Assembly (NCBI GenBank): GCA_014802265.1
Contig: JAAVCP010000036.1
Location: forward strand, 5,186-54,272
DNA length: 49,087 nt
Direction: 5' to 3'
Source: Bacteroides sp.
Lineage (GTDB): Bacteria; Bacteroidota; Bacteroidia; Bacteroidales; Muribaculaceae
Positions 40,749 to 48,336 of this stretch are shown piece by piece. The position numbers and the translations under genes are program-made. Each line of letters begins with the position of its first letter. Positions within the stretch are counted from its first letter, which is position 1. The notes under the pieces were generated by a model. The model saw only the letters and a list, made by a program, of their open reading frames with translations, was not told where the DNA came from and did not search any database.

Positions 40749-41200
40749 TGAAAGATAGTCAGACGTACCACTCAAACGAAAGAACGCGAAATTTGGCGCG
40801 TCTGACGCTGAAATAGGGGCATTGAAGAATATCGCCAGTCAGACAATGAGGGTATGGATGAAAAATAGGTTGGATTTTCGCCCGGATGTCAATGCGTGAA
40901 ATGCGAATCGCGGAAAACGCAAATCGGACTTTTTTGTATGTTTTTTCAGACATTATTTCTTTCATTCTCTCATTCTTTTTATTCTTATTATTATTGTTTG
41001 TGGCGGTTTGACCTCCTATTGGATGGCGGTTTGGGGTGCGGTCTGATGGCGGTTTGTTGGTTGTAATTTTTTACACATACCACATAACACACACTAATAC
41101 AATAAATTGTGTTGGCGTTTTGCTGGTTGTAATATAAAATCCACTGGGCGTGTGTTTTCGCTCAGTGGATTCTCTTTGTATGTGGATGGGTCTGCAAACG
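40749..41200. other. Gene-free stretch with an inverted remnant of the replication initiator
   Basis: No convincing gene. 40971-41008 is the exact reverse complement of 3776-3813 (38 bases) in the linker of the replication initiator, and 41044-41066 again matches 3695-3714 and 3721-3739 in inverted form. The remainder is diverged and full of stops. It is probably the leftover of a second initiator gene lying leftward, from recombination with a related phage. Confidence 0.75.
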
Positions 41201-41809
41201 TCAGGGTATCCGGCTTCCGAGGATGAAAGCGCATTTGTCGCCGAACTTCCGCGTCACGATGTAACCACCGCGCTCAAGACGTTCCCATGCCGACTGCACA
41301 TCGTCAACGTCTATTCCGAGGATTCTTGAAATCATACTTTTGGTGACGCAGAAAGGAGTGTCTATGGATGACTTGATGCCGTTCCGCAGGTATGAATATA
41401 TCGCAATATCATAGGAGGTTAGAACGACATCCATTGCCGGCAGTATCTTTCCGCTTGCAAGGTCTTCACGCATCTCATCCGCGAGCCTTTCGGATTCCGC
41501 GAATATGTCGGCCATCGTTTCCGGACGTTGGATGCTTTCAAGTTCCAGCCAACGCAAGACCAGACGTGCGCGGGCTTCATCATTGAACTTGGTGGCGATG
41601 TATAGACATTCTTCCTTTGTCAGATTGTAGCATGGGCGTTTCTCGCCTTTCTCGTCTATGTAGTCAACCAGCGCAAATTTGCGCCCGTTGACTTTGTACC
41701 ATGCCTCCTCCATCTTACGGATAGACCGCATCACATCTTTATGACGTTTGCCTCCTACTTCCGCAATCTGGAGCGAGGTCATGGTCGGCTGATGAATTGG
41801 CAGATTCAT
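41201..41809 (-). CDS. Rha-family phage regulatory protein
   Basis: 202 residues. TSLQIAEVGGKRHKDVMRSI near residue 11, YNLTKEECLYIATKFNDEAR near 66 and WLELE mark the Rha N-domain (pRha), a regulator found in temperate phages. The C-terminal 75 residues contain a winged helix (SMISRILGIDVDDVQSAWER) instead of the usual antirepressor ANT domain. Last gene of the leftward operon starting at 43654. Confidence 0.75.
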   Translation of the reverse strand: MNLPIHQPTMTSLQIAEVGGKRHKDVMRSIRKMEEAWYKVNGRKFALVDYIDEKGEKRPCYNLTKEECLYIATKFNDEARARLVLRWLELESIQRPETMADIFAESERLADEMREDLASGKILPAMDVVLTSYDIAIYSYLRNGIKSSIDTPFCVTKSMISRILGIDVDDVQSAWERLERGGYIVTRKFGDKCAFILGSRIP

Positions 41810-41821
41810 ACCGCTCCCGAA

Positions 41822-41995
41822 TTAGTCAAAATCAAATTCATCATCATATAGGTCAATGGTGGCCCCGCTGCTGAACTGGATAACGAACCGGTATCCGTTT
41901 CTTCCGATGATGGTGCCGCGATGGTATCCGCGCCACGGCTCTTTCAATTCTACCTGCTTTCCGTATTCAGGGAAATTTGTATCTTCTTCGTACAT
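41822..41995 (-). CDS. Small acidic hypothetical protein
   Basis: 57 residues, MYEEDTNFPEYGKQVELKEP onward, then GTIIGRNGYRFVIQFSSG with an acidic end DLYDDEFDFD. The middle resembles a small SH3-like barrel. It lies between genes of the same orientation. Not recognised. Confidence 0.5.
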   Translation of the reverse strand: MYEEDTNFPEYGKQVELKEPWRGYHRGTIIGRNGYRFVIQFSSGATIDLYDDEFDFD

Positions 41996-42052
41996 TGCTG
42001 ATGGGTGTTATGGGCGACCCGGATTGCAGAGCCGCCCGGTTAGACATTGTGG

Positions 42053-42316
42053 TTAGGCGGTCACTGATGCTTCAATCAGTTCCGTGTCGATATAGGCGTT
42101 ATCGACATTGATTTCATTGCCGTCATCATCAAGAATCCAGACACGCGATGTGAGGATTTCAAGATGTGGCTTGTTGATGCCTCCTACCGAGGCCACCATA
42201 TCATTGCCGATTTCAACGCTGACGTTGAAATAACCGGCCACTACCGGTGTGATTGCAGACACCACCGCTGCCAGCGCAAGGGATGCCGCCTTTGAATTGA
42301 AGTTTGTTACTTGCAT
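42053..42316 (-). CDS. Small hypothetical protein
   Basis: 87 residues, an Ala-rich hydrophobic N-terminus (ASLALAAVVSAITPVVAGYF) that could be one membrane helix, then a beta-rich acidic half. Not recognised. Confidence 0.55.
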   Translation of the reverse strand: MQVTNFNSKAASLALAAVVSAITPVVAGYFNVSVEIGNDMVASVGGINKPHLEILTSRVWILDDDGNEINVDNAYIDTELIEASVTA

Positions 42317-42355
42317 TGTTTCTCGCTTTATTGATTGATTACATACATTCTTGCT

Positions 42356-42598
42356 TCATACATACCATCCGCCCCAACTGAGCATATCCTCCGTTTCCGC
42401 TTCTTCATGAGCTTTGCGAATGGCTTCTGAGATTTGCGCTGTTGCATCTTCTTTGATACGGGCAAGGTCAAGCCATCTTATAGAGGTTACATTTCTTGAA
42501 TGAGCGGTACTCCTGCTTTTCTGTATCAAAGTACACCTGCACTGTGTCGGCCGGTCTGCGACCGCTCCCCTGCGTTTCAGGGAGGCGGTGTGGGTCAA
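42356..42598 (-). CDS. Uncertain small frame with a plausible C-terminal half
   Basis: 80 residues from the first ATG, but the first half is the shifted shadow of the next gene. The second half (WLDLARIKEDATAQISEAIR to SWGGWYV) looks like real helical protein and ends just before the next gene. No good start lies at its own border. Either a small gene with an unusual start or chance. Confidence 0.3.
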   Translation of the reverse strand: MTHTASLKRRGAVADRPTQCRCTLIQKSRSTAHSRNVTSIRWLDLARIKEDATAQISEAIRKAHEEAETEDMLSWGGWYV

Positions 42599-42797
42599 GT
42601 GTGCCGAAAGCCTGTCTTAGCGTTCCGTCAACTTTCATAAAGAAGAATTGAACGATGCCGGTGCGCATAGCCTTTGTGACTTTGGCGTTAAGCCACGCCA
42701 CCTTGAGGGCTTCTGCCATTGTGAATCCGTTACGTTTCACGAACTGCCAAGCAAGACGCATGATGTTGGCAAGATTGGTTTTTCTTTCGTTGCTCAT
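42468..42797 (-). CDS. DUF2693-like protein
   Basis: 109 residues. A helical N-terminus (IMRLAWQFVKRNGFTMAEAL) precedes a beta domain (VQFFFMKVDGTLRQAFGTLD, TVQVYFDTEKQEYRSFKKCN). This pattern is the DUF2693 type common in Bacteroidetes mobile elements. Function unknown. Confidence 0.65.
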   Translation of the reverse strand: MSNERKTNLANIMRLAWQFVKRNGFTMAEALKVAWLNAKVTKAMRTGIVQFFFMKVDGTLRQAFGTLDPHRLPETQGSGRRPADTVQVYFDTEKQEYRSFKKCNLYKMA

Positions 42798-42821
42798 AGC
42801 CGTAGTTTTAAAGGTTGGCGA

Positions 42822-43070
42822 TTATTTTATTGCTTCAATGATTTCAGCACATTCTTTTTCAGAAAGTTCATTAAGCCTCCATCCGTTTATTCCGTCAGTG
42901 GCATAGGCGACTCCTTTGGCACCCCAACGCTCCATGCGTACAATGGGTAAATGCCATTTTCTTTCAGGATTTTCACTGTCAGCCACATAAACAGGCGTGT
43001 TAAGGGTGATAGAACCGTCAACCGGGAGGCTGAGAATCATTTTGCGAAGTTCAGCGCGTTTTGATGCCAT
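42822..43070 (-). CDS. Small hypothetical protein
   Basis: 82 residues from the ATG at 43070 (MASKRAELRKMILSLPVDGS); an ATG at 43094 adds eight residues and overlaps the upstream gene. Contains WHLPIVRMERWGAKGVAYAT. Likely regulatory-region small protein. Not recognised. Confidence 0.55.
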   Translation of the reverse strand: MASKRAELRKMILSLPVDGSITLNTPVYVADSENPERKWHLPIVRMERWGAKGVAYATDGINGWRLNELSEKECAEIIEAIK

Positions 43071-43083
43071 GATATTTATTGTT

Positions 43084-43377
43084 TTAGAAGTCACACATTA
43101 CGTTATATTCTTTGCAGAGCTGCTTGTAAACCCTTTCAGTCACATAGTAGATGTTGCCAATCCACTTGCTACGCTTCACGCCACGGCCTGAAAGTTTGAT
43201 GCTTGATTTCTGCACCTTGATTTCATAGTGGCTGTCGATTGCAGTCACGAGTATGTCTGCCTTTGCCTTTTCATCGTCAAGCGTGGTGCGCTTGTACTCG
43301 CCTCGCTTGATGAAGTTATCGTTAGGTACTAAGTAACCTGTTGCTGTGCCATATTCGTTTGCGGTAGTCATATCCAA
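43084..43377 (-). CDS. Small hypothetical protein
   Basis: 97 residues, basic, with KAKADILVTAIDSHYEIKVQ and KWIGNIYYVTERVYKQLCKE. Alpha/beta. A start two residues later (MTTANEYG) is equally possible. Not recognised. Confidence 0.55.
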   Translation of the reverse strand: MDMTTANEYGTATGYLVPNDNFIKRGEYKRTTLDDEKAKADILVTAIDSHYEIKVQKSSIKLSGRGVKRSKWIGNIYYVTERVYKQLCKEYNVMCDF

Positions 43378-43393
43378 TCGTATTTAAAAGTTA

Positions 43394-43654
43394 TCAATAA
43401 GTTGTTACAAGTATCTTGCGACCGTGACGGCTGAGGATTACGCTTACAACTGCTGCCTTCTCAACATCATCATACTCAGACTCCCAACAGGTGTAAGAAA
43501 CACGGTCAATCGACTTGTTGTTAGCCAGCAGTTCACGACCCATCTTCTCAGCAACCTTTGCCACCTGTTTTAGTGTCATAGGCTCAGTGGTCATAATATA
43601 GCCACCACTGATTTTATCGTTGTTGTTAATTTCTATGTCAAATTTTGTCTTCAT
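43394..43654 (-). CDS. Small hypothetical protein, first gene of the leftward operon
   Basis: 86 residues. Residues 24-45 (TEPMTLKQVAKVAEKMGREL) are helical and could bind DNA; then RVSYTCWESEYDDVEKAAVV and a beta end. It lies 38 bases behind the strong leftward promoter at 43692-43723. Confidence 0.6.
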   Translation of the reverse strand: MKTKFDIEINNNDKISGGYIMTTEPMTLKQVAKVAEKMGRELLANNKSIDRVSYTCWESEYDDVEKAAVVSVILSRHGRKILVTTY

Positions 43655-43691
43655 ATCTTTGGTCTTTTAGTTGTCGTTTATTTTGATAGTG

Positions 43692-43723
43692 CAAAGGTAT
43701 ATAAAATTATAGACCTATGCAAA
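43692..43723 (-). promoter_or_regulatory. Leftward promoter of switch 2
   Basis: On the minus strand TTTG (43720-43723) and TACCTTTG (43692-43699) with 20 bases between, a full consensus match. Confidence 0.78.
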
Positions 43724-43796
43724 TAATTAAGTAGATAATTTTATATATTTAACATTTATTAACGTCTATAATATTATATACTTTAATTTTTCTTAT

Positions 43797-43804
43797 TAAT
43801 TTTG
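43797..43804 (+). promoter_or_regulatory. Rightward -7 box of switch 2
   Basis: TAATTTTG followed by CATCGTAAATAAAACAA, the same leader start as at 45035. The -33 box is weak. Confidence 0.65.
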
Positions 43805-43829
43805 CATCGTAAATAAAACAAATAGTATT

Positions 43830-44159
43830 ATGACCACAAATAGACCTGACCAGCCGAATAAACCCTCACAAGGGCAAAGCGCACCTATTGAGCGCATCAA
43901 AACCTTATTAAGAGAAATGAATCTAACACAACAGGATTTAGCCGATAAGATGGGGCAACAAGTTCAAAGTGTAAAGCAGATGCTTAATAAACCATCTTTG
44001 CGGACAGATACCCTCAAGCGTATTGCAGATGCGTTGGAAGTACCAATGTGGCAATTATTTGCATCTCGTGAAGAAGTGCTTAGTGAAAATAGAAATGAAG
44101 TAGCCGGGGTTTGTCCTCACTGCGGAAAACCGATAACAATAAAGACTACGATAGAATAA
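43830..44159 (+). CDS. XRE-type regulator with C-terminal CPxCG half-site (switch 2)
   Basis: 109 residues. After an unstructured N-terminus, an HTH (LTQQDLADKMGQQVQSVKQM, about residues 33-52), then IADALEVPMWQLFAS and the C-terminal GVCPHCGKPITI. Same layout as the regulators at 30050 and 48333. It is followed 24 bases later by a secreted-protein gene and shares its transcript, so it may control that cargo and the divergent Rha operon. Confidence 0.82.
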   Translation: MTTNRPDQPNKPSQGQSAPIERIKTLLREMNLTQQDLADKMGQQVQSVKQMLNKPSLRTDTLKRIADALEVPMWQLFASREEVLSENRNEVAGVCPHCGKPITIKTTIE

Positions 44160-44183
44160 ATTCAACCTTTAAATATTACACTT

Positions 44184-44891
44184 ATGAGGAAACTTCTTTT
44201 ATCTTTCGTTCTCCTCCTTACCTCTTGGTTCGCAGGTTTGGCGGGAACACTCAACAGTTGGACTAACACCAACTTTCAAGGAGTATGGGAAATAACCCCT
44301 ACCAATCCAGACAGTGAGCTTGGATGGCTTGTCAAGAACATTGCTGGAACAACAATCGGAGATGCACCGATAACCAAACTGGAACTCGCCCTTGACCAAA
44401 ACGGATGGGGGTATATCACATTTTATTCCGGTGAGGTAGCCGGGCAGTTTGATGTCCGAGGAAGAATCTTCACACCCGGTTTGGATGAATACAAACCTGA
44501 CTATCTTTCCCTACTATGCGCCAACGATTATACCAATCTGACCTATGGTCTTATAAATTTTAGCGTAGGCGCATATAATGGGAATGCTTCTGATAATGAC
44601 GCATTCTCTATATATCCTCCTTATGGGAGTTTTAGTGCGAAAGCAATCAGAACTTCCAGTATATATGTTCCGGGTGGAATTTCAGAAATAGTCGCTCCAT
44701 CATTGTTGATGCAGTTTAATCCTGACGGAATCTCCATTGTTGACGCAGACGGAGAGAATGTAATGGTCTATGATATGGATGGTGTTCTTATATACCAGAC
44801 ACAACGTTATGCAGGAGAAAACATCAAGCTCCATAAAGGAAACTGTTACATCGTAAAAGTGAATGACAATTCAATGAAGATTTTATTCTAA
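44184..44891 (+). CDS. Secreted protein with type IX secretion-like C-terminal domain
   Basis: 235 residues. A signal peptide (RKLLLSFVLLLTSWFAGLAG) is followed by a beta-rich domain and, at the C-terminus, VMVYDMDGVLIYQTQ then LHKGNCYIVKVNDNSMKILF. This matches the type A sorting domain of the Bacteroidetes type IX secretion system. The core has no family I recognise. Carried beside a phage regulator, it is a candidate lysogenic conversion gene displayed or released by the host. Confidence 0.8.
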   Translation: MRKLLLSFVLLLTSWFAGLAGTLNSWTNTNFQGVWEITPTNPDSELGWLVKNIAGTTIGDAPITKLELALDQNGWGYITFYSGEVAGQFDVRGRIFTPGLDEYKPDYLSLLCANDYTNLTYGLINFSVGAYNGNASDNDAFSIYPPYGSFSAKAIRTSSIYVPGGISEIVAPSLLMQFNPDGISIVDADGENVMVYDMDGVLIYQTQRYAGENIKLHKGNCYIVKVNDNSMKILF

Positions 44892-44926
44892 ACGCAGAGC
44901 TGACATCACATTATCTACCGTACTTT

Positions 44927-44964
44927 AAGGCGCATCAGTCATCCGATTGGTGCGCTTTCTTTTG
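44927..44964 (+). terminator. Intrinsic terminator after the secreted protein
   Basis: AAGGCGCATCA (44927-44937) pairs with TGGTGCGCTTT (44948-44958) with two G:T pairs, then CTTTT. Confidence 0.8.
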
Positions 44965-45034
44965 CCATATCGTGTATTAAGATTTTTTAACAAATTAATT
45001 GGTTATAATATTATATCCATAAGATTTTTTTTAT

Positions 45035-45042
45035 TAACTTTG
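45035..45042 (+). promoter_or_regulatory. Bacteroidetes-type -7 box
   Basis: TAACTTTG then CATCGTAAATAAAA, nearly the leader of switch 2. Drives 45094 onward. Confidence 0.65.
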
Positions 45043-45093
45043 CATCGTAAATAAAAACTGCGGTGCCAGCAGGATAAAGTCGGCAACAACAAT

Positions 45094-45501
45094 ATGGCAA
45101 GATATACAATAACCTACAAATGCGGTCATACCGCAGAAGTTCAGCTTTATGGCAAGACGGCTGAACGTGAGAAGAAAATAGCATGGTATAGAACCATCGA
45201 CTGTCCTGATTGTCAGGACAAAGAGGCCAAAGAGGTAGCAATGGCCGCAGGTTTACCACTTTTGACTGGTAGCGAGAAACAGATAGCTTGGGCAACAAGG
45301 ATTCGTAATACAGCCCTTGATGTATTGGAGAAAGAAATGCCAAACATTAAAGAAGAAATGCGCGATACCTTTATCGGCTTACGTTCACAGTGGCTCAACA
45401 AAGAGAACAGTGCATCCTATTGGATAGAGAACCGTGATGACTTCGATGATGCAAGATACATCATCAACGCAATCCTCAAATCCACGAATTTTAAAGCCTA
45501 A
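45094..45501 (+). CDS. Zinc-binding protein of mobile-element type
   Basis: 135 residues. RYTITYKCGHTAEVQLYGKT and IDCPDCQD give C-H and CxxC ligands; later LTGSEKQIAWATRIRN is a motif shared by many small proteins of prophages and conjugative elements. Function unknown. Confidence 0.65.
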   Translation: MARYTITYKCGHTAEVQLYGKTAEREKKIAWYRTIDCPDCQDKEAKEVAMAAGLPLLTGSEKQIAWATRIRNTALDVLEKEMPNIKEEMRDTFIGLRSQWLNKENSASYWIENRDDFDDARYIINAILKSTNFKA

Positions 45502-45507
45502 GGAAAA

Positions 45508-46179
45508 ATGAATACAGAAAAGAAAGACTGGGAAATGCTCCGTGACGAAATAGTCGCCAACGACATGAACGCTCATGAGGCTCTGGAGAAGAAAATAGAC
45601 GATTATCGCAAAGAGCACAACATCACCACAAGCAAGGAGGAGGAAGAGTTTGCGTCGATAATGTTCGGAGGTCTGACCTACCAAAGCCGATACGCGGAGG
45701 CGAAGTCTGAGATTGAACTTGCCGATATGCTGGAGGGGAAGCTCCTATTTCTCGTTTACTACAAATTCATCACGAAGGATATGATGGTTCGGTATAACGA
45801 TTTCTTCATGCGTCTCGGGTTGGAGAGTGACTACGATAAGGTCATGGCCGACGCTGAGACCAAATACAAGTGGGAGAAAGACCATCCTGAAACCGTGCCA
45901 CCCGTCTTTGATTTTGAAAGGAGAAGGGAAATATGTCGCGAATACCGACGCAACATCGGCACCCAACTCAAAGCGATGCGCGAGAAGCGCGGTTATTCAA
46001 TGAGGTATGTGGAAGAGAAGACAGGTATCTCTCACAACATCATCAGCCGCACAGAAGCTGGACGAGCCAACACCACCATCGACACACTGGCTATCCTTGT
46101 AGATTTTTATGAGATTGGAATACCTTTGGAGATAAGTAAGTTCACATCTATTTATCCGATACAAAAATTGAATATTTAA
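45508..46179 (+). CDS. XRE regulator with helical N-domain
   Basis: 223 residues. A long helical acidic N-terminal region (ALEKKIDDYRKEHNITTSKE) leads to a C-terminal HTH (SMRYVEEKTGISHNIISRTE, about residues 168-187). Starts six bases after the zinc gene. It lacks the CPxCG end of the other regulators. Could be the antitoxin-like or repressor partner of the preceding gene. Confidence 0.7.
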   Translation: MNTEKKDWEMLRDEIVANDMNAHEALEKKIDDYRKEHNITTSKEEEEFASIMFGGLTYQSRYAEAKSEIELADMLEGKLLFLVYYKFITKDMMVRYNDFFMRLGLESDYDKVMADAETKYKWEKDHPETVPPVFDFERRREICREYRRNIGTQLKAMREKRGYSMRYVEEKTGISHNIISRTEAGRANTTIDTLAILVDFYEIGIPLEISKFTSIYPIQKLNI

Positions 46180-46188
46180 GATTCAATA

Positions 46189-46232
46189 AATGAATCAGCT
46201 TTTTCTTAAATAAAGGCTGATTCATTTTTTTT
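46189..46232. terminator. Bidirectional terminator between convergent operons
   Basis: AATGAATCAGC (46189-46199) pairs perfectly with GCTGATTCATT (46216-46226) and is followed by T8. Confidence 0.88.
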
Positions 46233-46304
46233 ACAAAATGAAAGGCGACACGCATCAACGCGCATCGCCATCCGGCAGTAAAAAAGAAAAATTGTGTAGA
46301 AAGT

Positions 46305-47075
46305 CTATTTAGTCACAAGGAATTTATTGATGAAGTAACTTTGCCCTTTGGGAGTTACTTTCGTGGTGATTGACGTGTGCATCACGCCATCCTTATCAGA
46401 ATGGGTGCTTTTCTTCAATTCAAAAAGGCCCTGTTCCACATACTTCTGATTCGGAATGTTCCGTCTTTCACCATGTATGCCGAGATACCCATTCTCACGC
46501 AGCCAATCAAATAATCGGTTCTGACCAATCACATATCCGTTCTGCGTCAGAATCTTTGCAAGTTCACCGATAAGACAAGAGGTCTTGGAAGCGAGGACGG
46601 CATCTGCGAAAGCAACCTTAGACGAGTTCCGCGCTATACACTCGGCCTGCTCCTGAATCTTTTTCTTCTGACGCTCGATAGTGTCGTTGGCGACAAGCAC
46701 CGCACGCGCCATTATCATCTCCGGGGTATCGTCAGCTTTGGCAGCGATGTAACCGCCGGTCTTACGGATTGCCGGCAGAACTTCCTCGCAGACCCAATCC
46801 TGAAACCTTTCTGCATCCGGTTTCCTTGATTGGAATATACATTTGTAAAGATTAGCCTCGTTGATAAAGGTCATGCCTTGCAGACCGCCTTTCGTAAGGG
46901 TATCCACATTACGGATACCCTTTTCAGACAATCGCTGTTTCACATTGCCGACATTGGATATTTCCAACTCCTTACATACATCAGCCAGACAGAAAAGAGC
47001 CTCTTTGCTGTCGCTGATTGCAGTCCTGATTTCTCCGAACTTCGGATTGCTGAATATCTGTATCTGATTATTCAT
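46305..47075 (-). CDS. BRO-family antirepressor
   Basis: 256 residues. BRO-N domain (residues 8-110: IRTAISDSKEALFCLADVCK, FQDWVCEEVLPAIRKTGGYI) and a C-terminal KilA-C/ANT domain (LIGELAKILTQNGYVIGQNR, FDWLRENGYLG). Such proteins bind or inactivate phage repressors. Its start overlaps the formyltransferase stop by eight bases, so it is the third gene of the repressor operon. Confidence 0.88.
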   Translation of the reverse strand: MNNQIQIFSNPKFGEIRTAISDSKEALFCLADVCKELEISNVGNVKQRLSEKGIRNVDTLTKGGLQGMTFINEANLYKCIFQSRKPDAERFQDWVCEEVLPAIRKTGGYIAAKADDTPEMIMARAVLVANDTIERQKKKIQEQAECIARNSSKVAFADAVLASKTSCLIGELAKILTQNGYVIGQNRLFDWLRENGYLGIHGERRNIPNQKYVEQGLFELKKSTHSDKDGVMHTSITTKVTPKGQSYFINKFLVTK

Positions 47076-48336
47076 CTTGAACTGAGATTTCTTTATCGGT
47101 ATTTAGTTGGCAGAATCCTTTGCAGACACCACGGAATCCATTAAGGTATTCTTTGGCAGTCATCCGCTTCTTGCCGGAAAACTGCAAGATGTCGATTGCG
47201 ATAAGATTGTCTTTACAGGCGACCATCAGTTTACCATTCTGCAAGAACCACTCCCCCGGAGCATGGAATCCACGGGGGATGCCGGTCTTGCTTGCCTTGT
47301 GTATCTTGACTTCGGATGCCACTTCCGAATCTATCATCTTGAGTATAGTCCATGCAGTCGATACTGACCCGGCTATCGCAGGATTCTTGGGATAATCTTC
47401 ACCACAAATCACCGATGAATGTGCGCGGATGAAGTCGTGAACCTTATCTGCGGAATCACACCATGTGATGTAGGCATCCTTTCGGTAGAGCTTGGGCGCA
47501 TGACTCGGTTTGATGAAATCACATATAAGTTGGCTTTGTGGAATGCCGTGGCTGGAATGAGCAATCCTTTGGATAGCGTCATCCACCATTGCAGCCCCAT
47601 TAGTGCGTAGTTTGATATGAATGTCTTCCGCGCTCTCGTTCTCTGCAATGAATACCGCGAGGTTGTTGATGATGTTCCCTTTATCCAATCCAGAATTGAT
47701 TAAGAAAGTCGTAACACCGGTCATGCCGCAACCATCCTTTATCGCAGAAGTTATCGTCGATGCGCCCCGGTACATAGGCAGAAGCGACGAATGGAGGTTG
47801 ATGATACCCCATTTGGGGATTTTGAACAGCACCTGTGGCAGTATTCTGTATTCCACTACTACACCAATAGTCGGATTCAGGTTGCGGACGGCTTGAAGAA
47901 AGTCATCAGAGTCAAGATTCCGAGGCTGATAGACCATAATCCCCTGCGATTCCGCGTATGACTTCACAGGCGACGGAGATACCTTGTTTCCTCGTCCGCA
48001 TGGTTTGTCCTCCATAGTCACCACCGCTGCCACATCGTATCCCTGCTCAACGAGCATCCTCAACGTAGGCAGCGCGAAAAGACCGTTTCCGAAAAATACA
48101 ATTCTTATCCGTTTGCGGTCTGCCGGCTTATCTTGGTCGTAATTAGGGTATGCCGATATGGAGTCTTCCTCAACGATGGAGTAAGCATCCGTCTTTTCCA
48201 CCCTCACGAAATAAGAGCCATCGTCAACCGGACATAGTATTCTGCATTGAACGAAGAAGTCTTTAACGTAAGGTTCGCCAACACAATGCCCCACCACATT
48301 CACAAGCTGGCCACAACAGTATCTCGGTGTTTTCAT
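47068..48336 (-). CDS. fmt: Methionyl-tRNA formyltransferase with extra N-terminal domain
   Basis: 422 residues from the ATG at 48336, which overlaps the upstream stop (ATGA). Residues 1-78 are an unrecognised extra domain with cysteines (YCCGQLVNVVGH). Then a complete Fmt: IRIVFFGNGLFALPTLRMLV, CGRGNKVSPSPVKSYAESQG (the Fmt loop), INLHSSLLPMYRGA with catalytic Asn and His, GLDKGN with the catalytic Asp, and the C-terminal domain SGKKRMTAKEYLNGFRG. The best remembered match is Bacteroidetes Fmt, not sugar formyltransferases. Fmt formylates initiator Met-tRNA. A phage copy inside a repressor-antirepressor operon is very unusual. The phage also has an initiator-like tRNA at 31770. Confidence 0.87.
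   Translation of the reverse strand: MKTPRYCCGQLVNVVGHCVGEPYVKDFFVQCRILCPVDDGSYFVRVEKTDAYSIVEEDSISAYPNYDQDKPADRKRIRIVFFGNGLFALPTLRMLVEQGYDVAAVVTMEDKPCGRGNKVSPSPVKSYAESQGIMVYQPRNLDSDDFLQAVRNLNPTIGVVVEYRILPQVLFKIPKWGIINLHSSLLPMYRGASTITSAIKDGCGMTGVTTFLINSGLDKGNIINNLAVFIAENESAEDIHIKLRTNGAAMVDDAIQRIAHSSHGIPQSQLICDFIKPSHAPKLYRKDAYITWCDSADKVHDFIRAHSSVICGEDYPKNPAIAGSVSTAWTILKMIDSEVASEVKIHKASKTGIPRGFHAPGEWFLQNGKLMVACKDNLIAIDILQFSGKKRMTAKEYLNGFRGVCKGFCQLNTDKEISVQDE

Noticed and set aside
40759..40965. A 68-residue minus-strand frame beside the initiator remnant
   Set aside because: No motif, no promoter or plausible neighbour, and it lies in a decayed stretch; treated as noncoding.
43830..46179. A toxin-antitoxin reading of the XRE gene at 45508 and the zinc gene before it
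   Set aside because: The order and sizes would allow it, but neither protein shows a toxin family motif, so the pair is left as regulator plus unknown.
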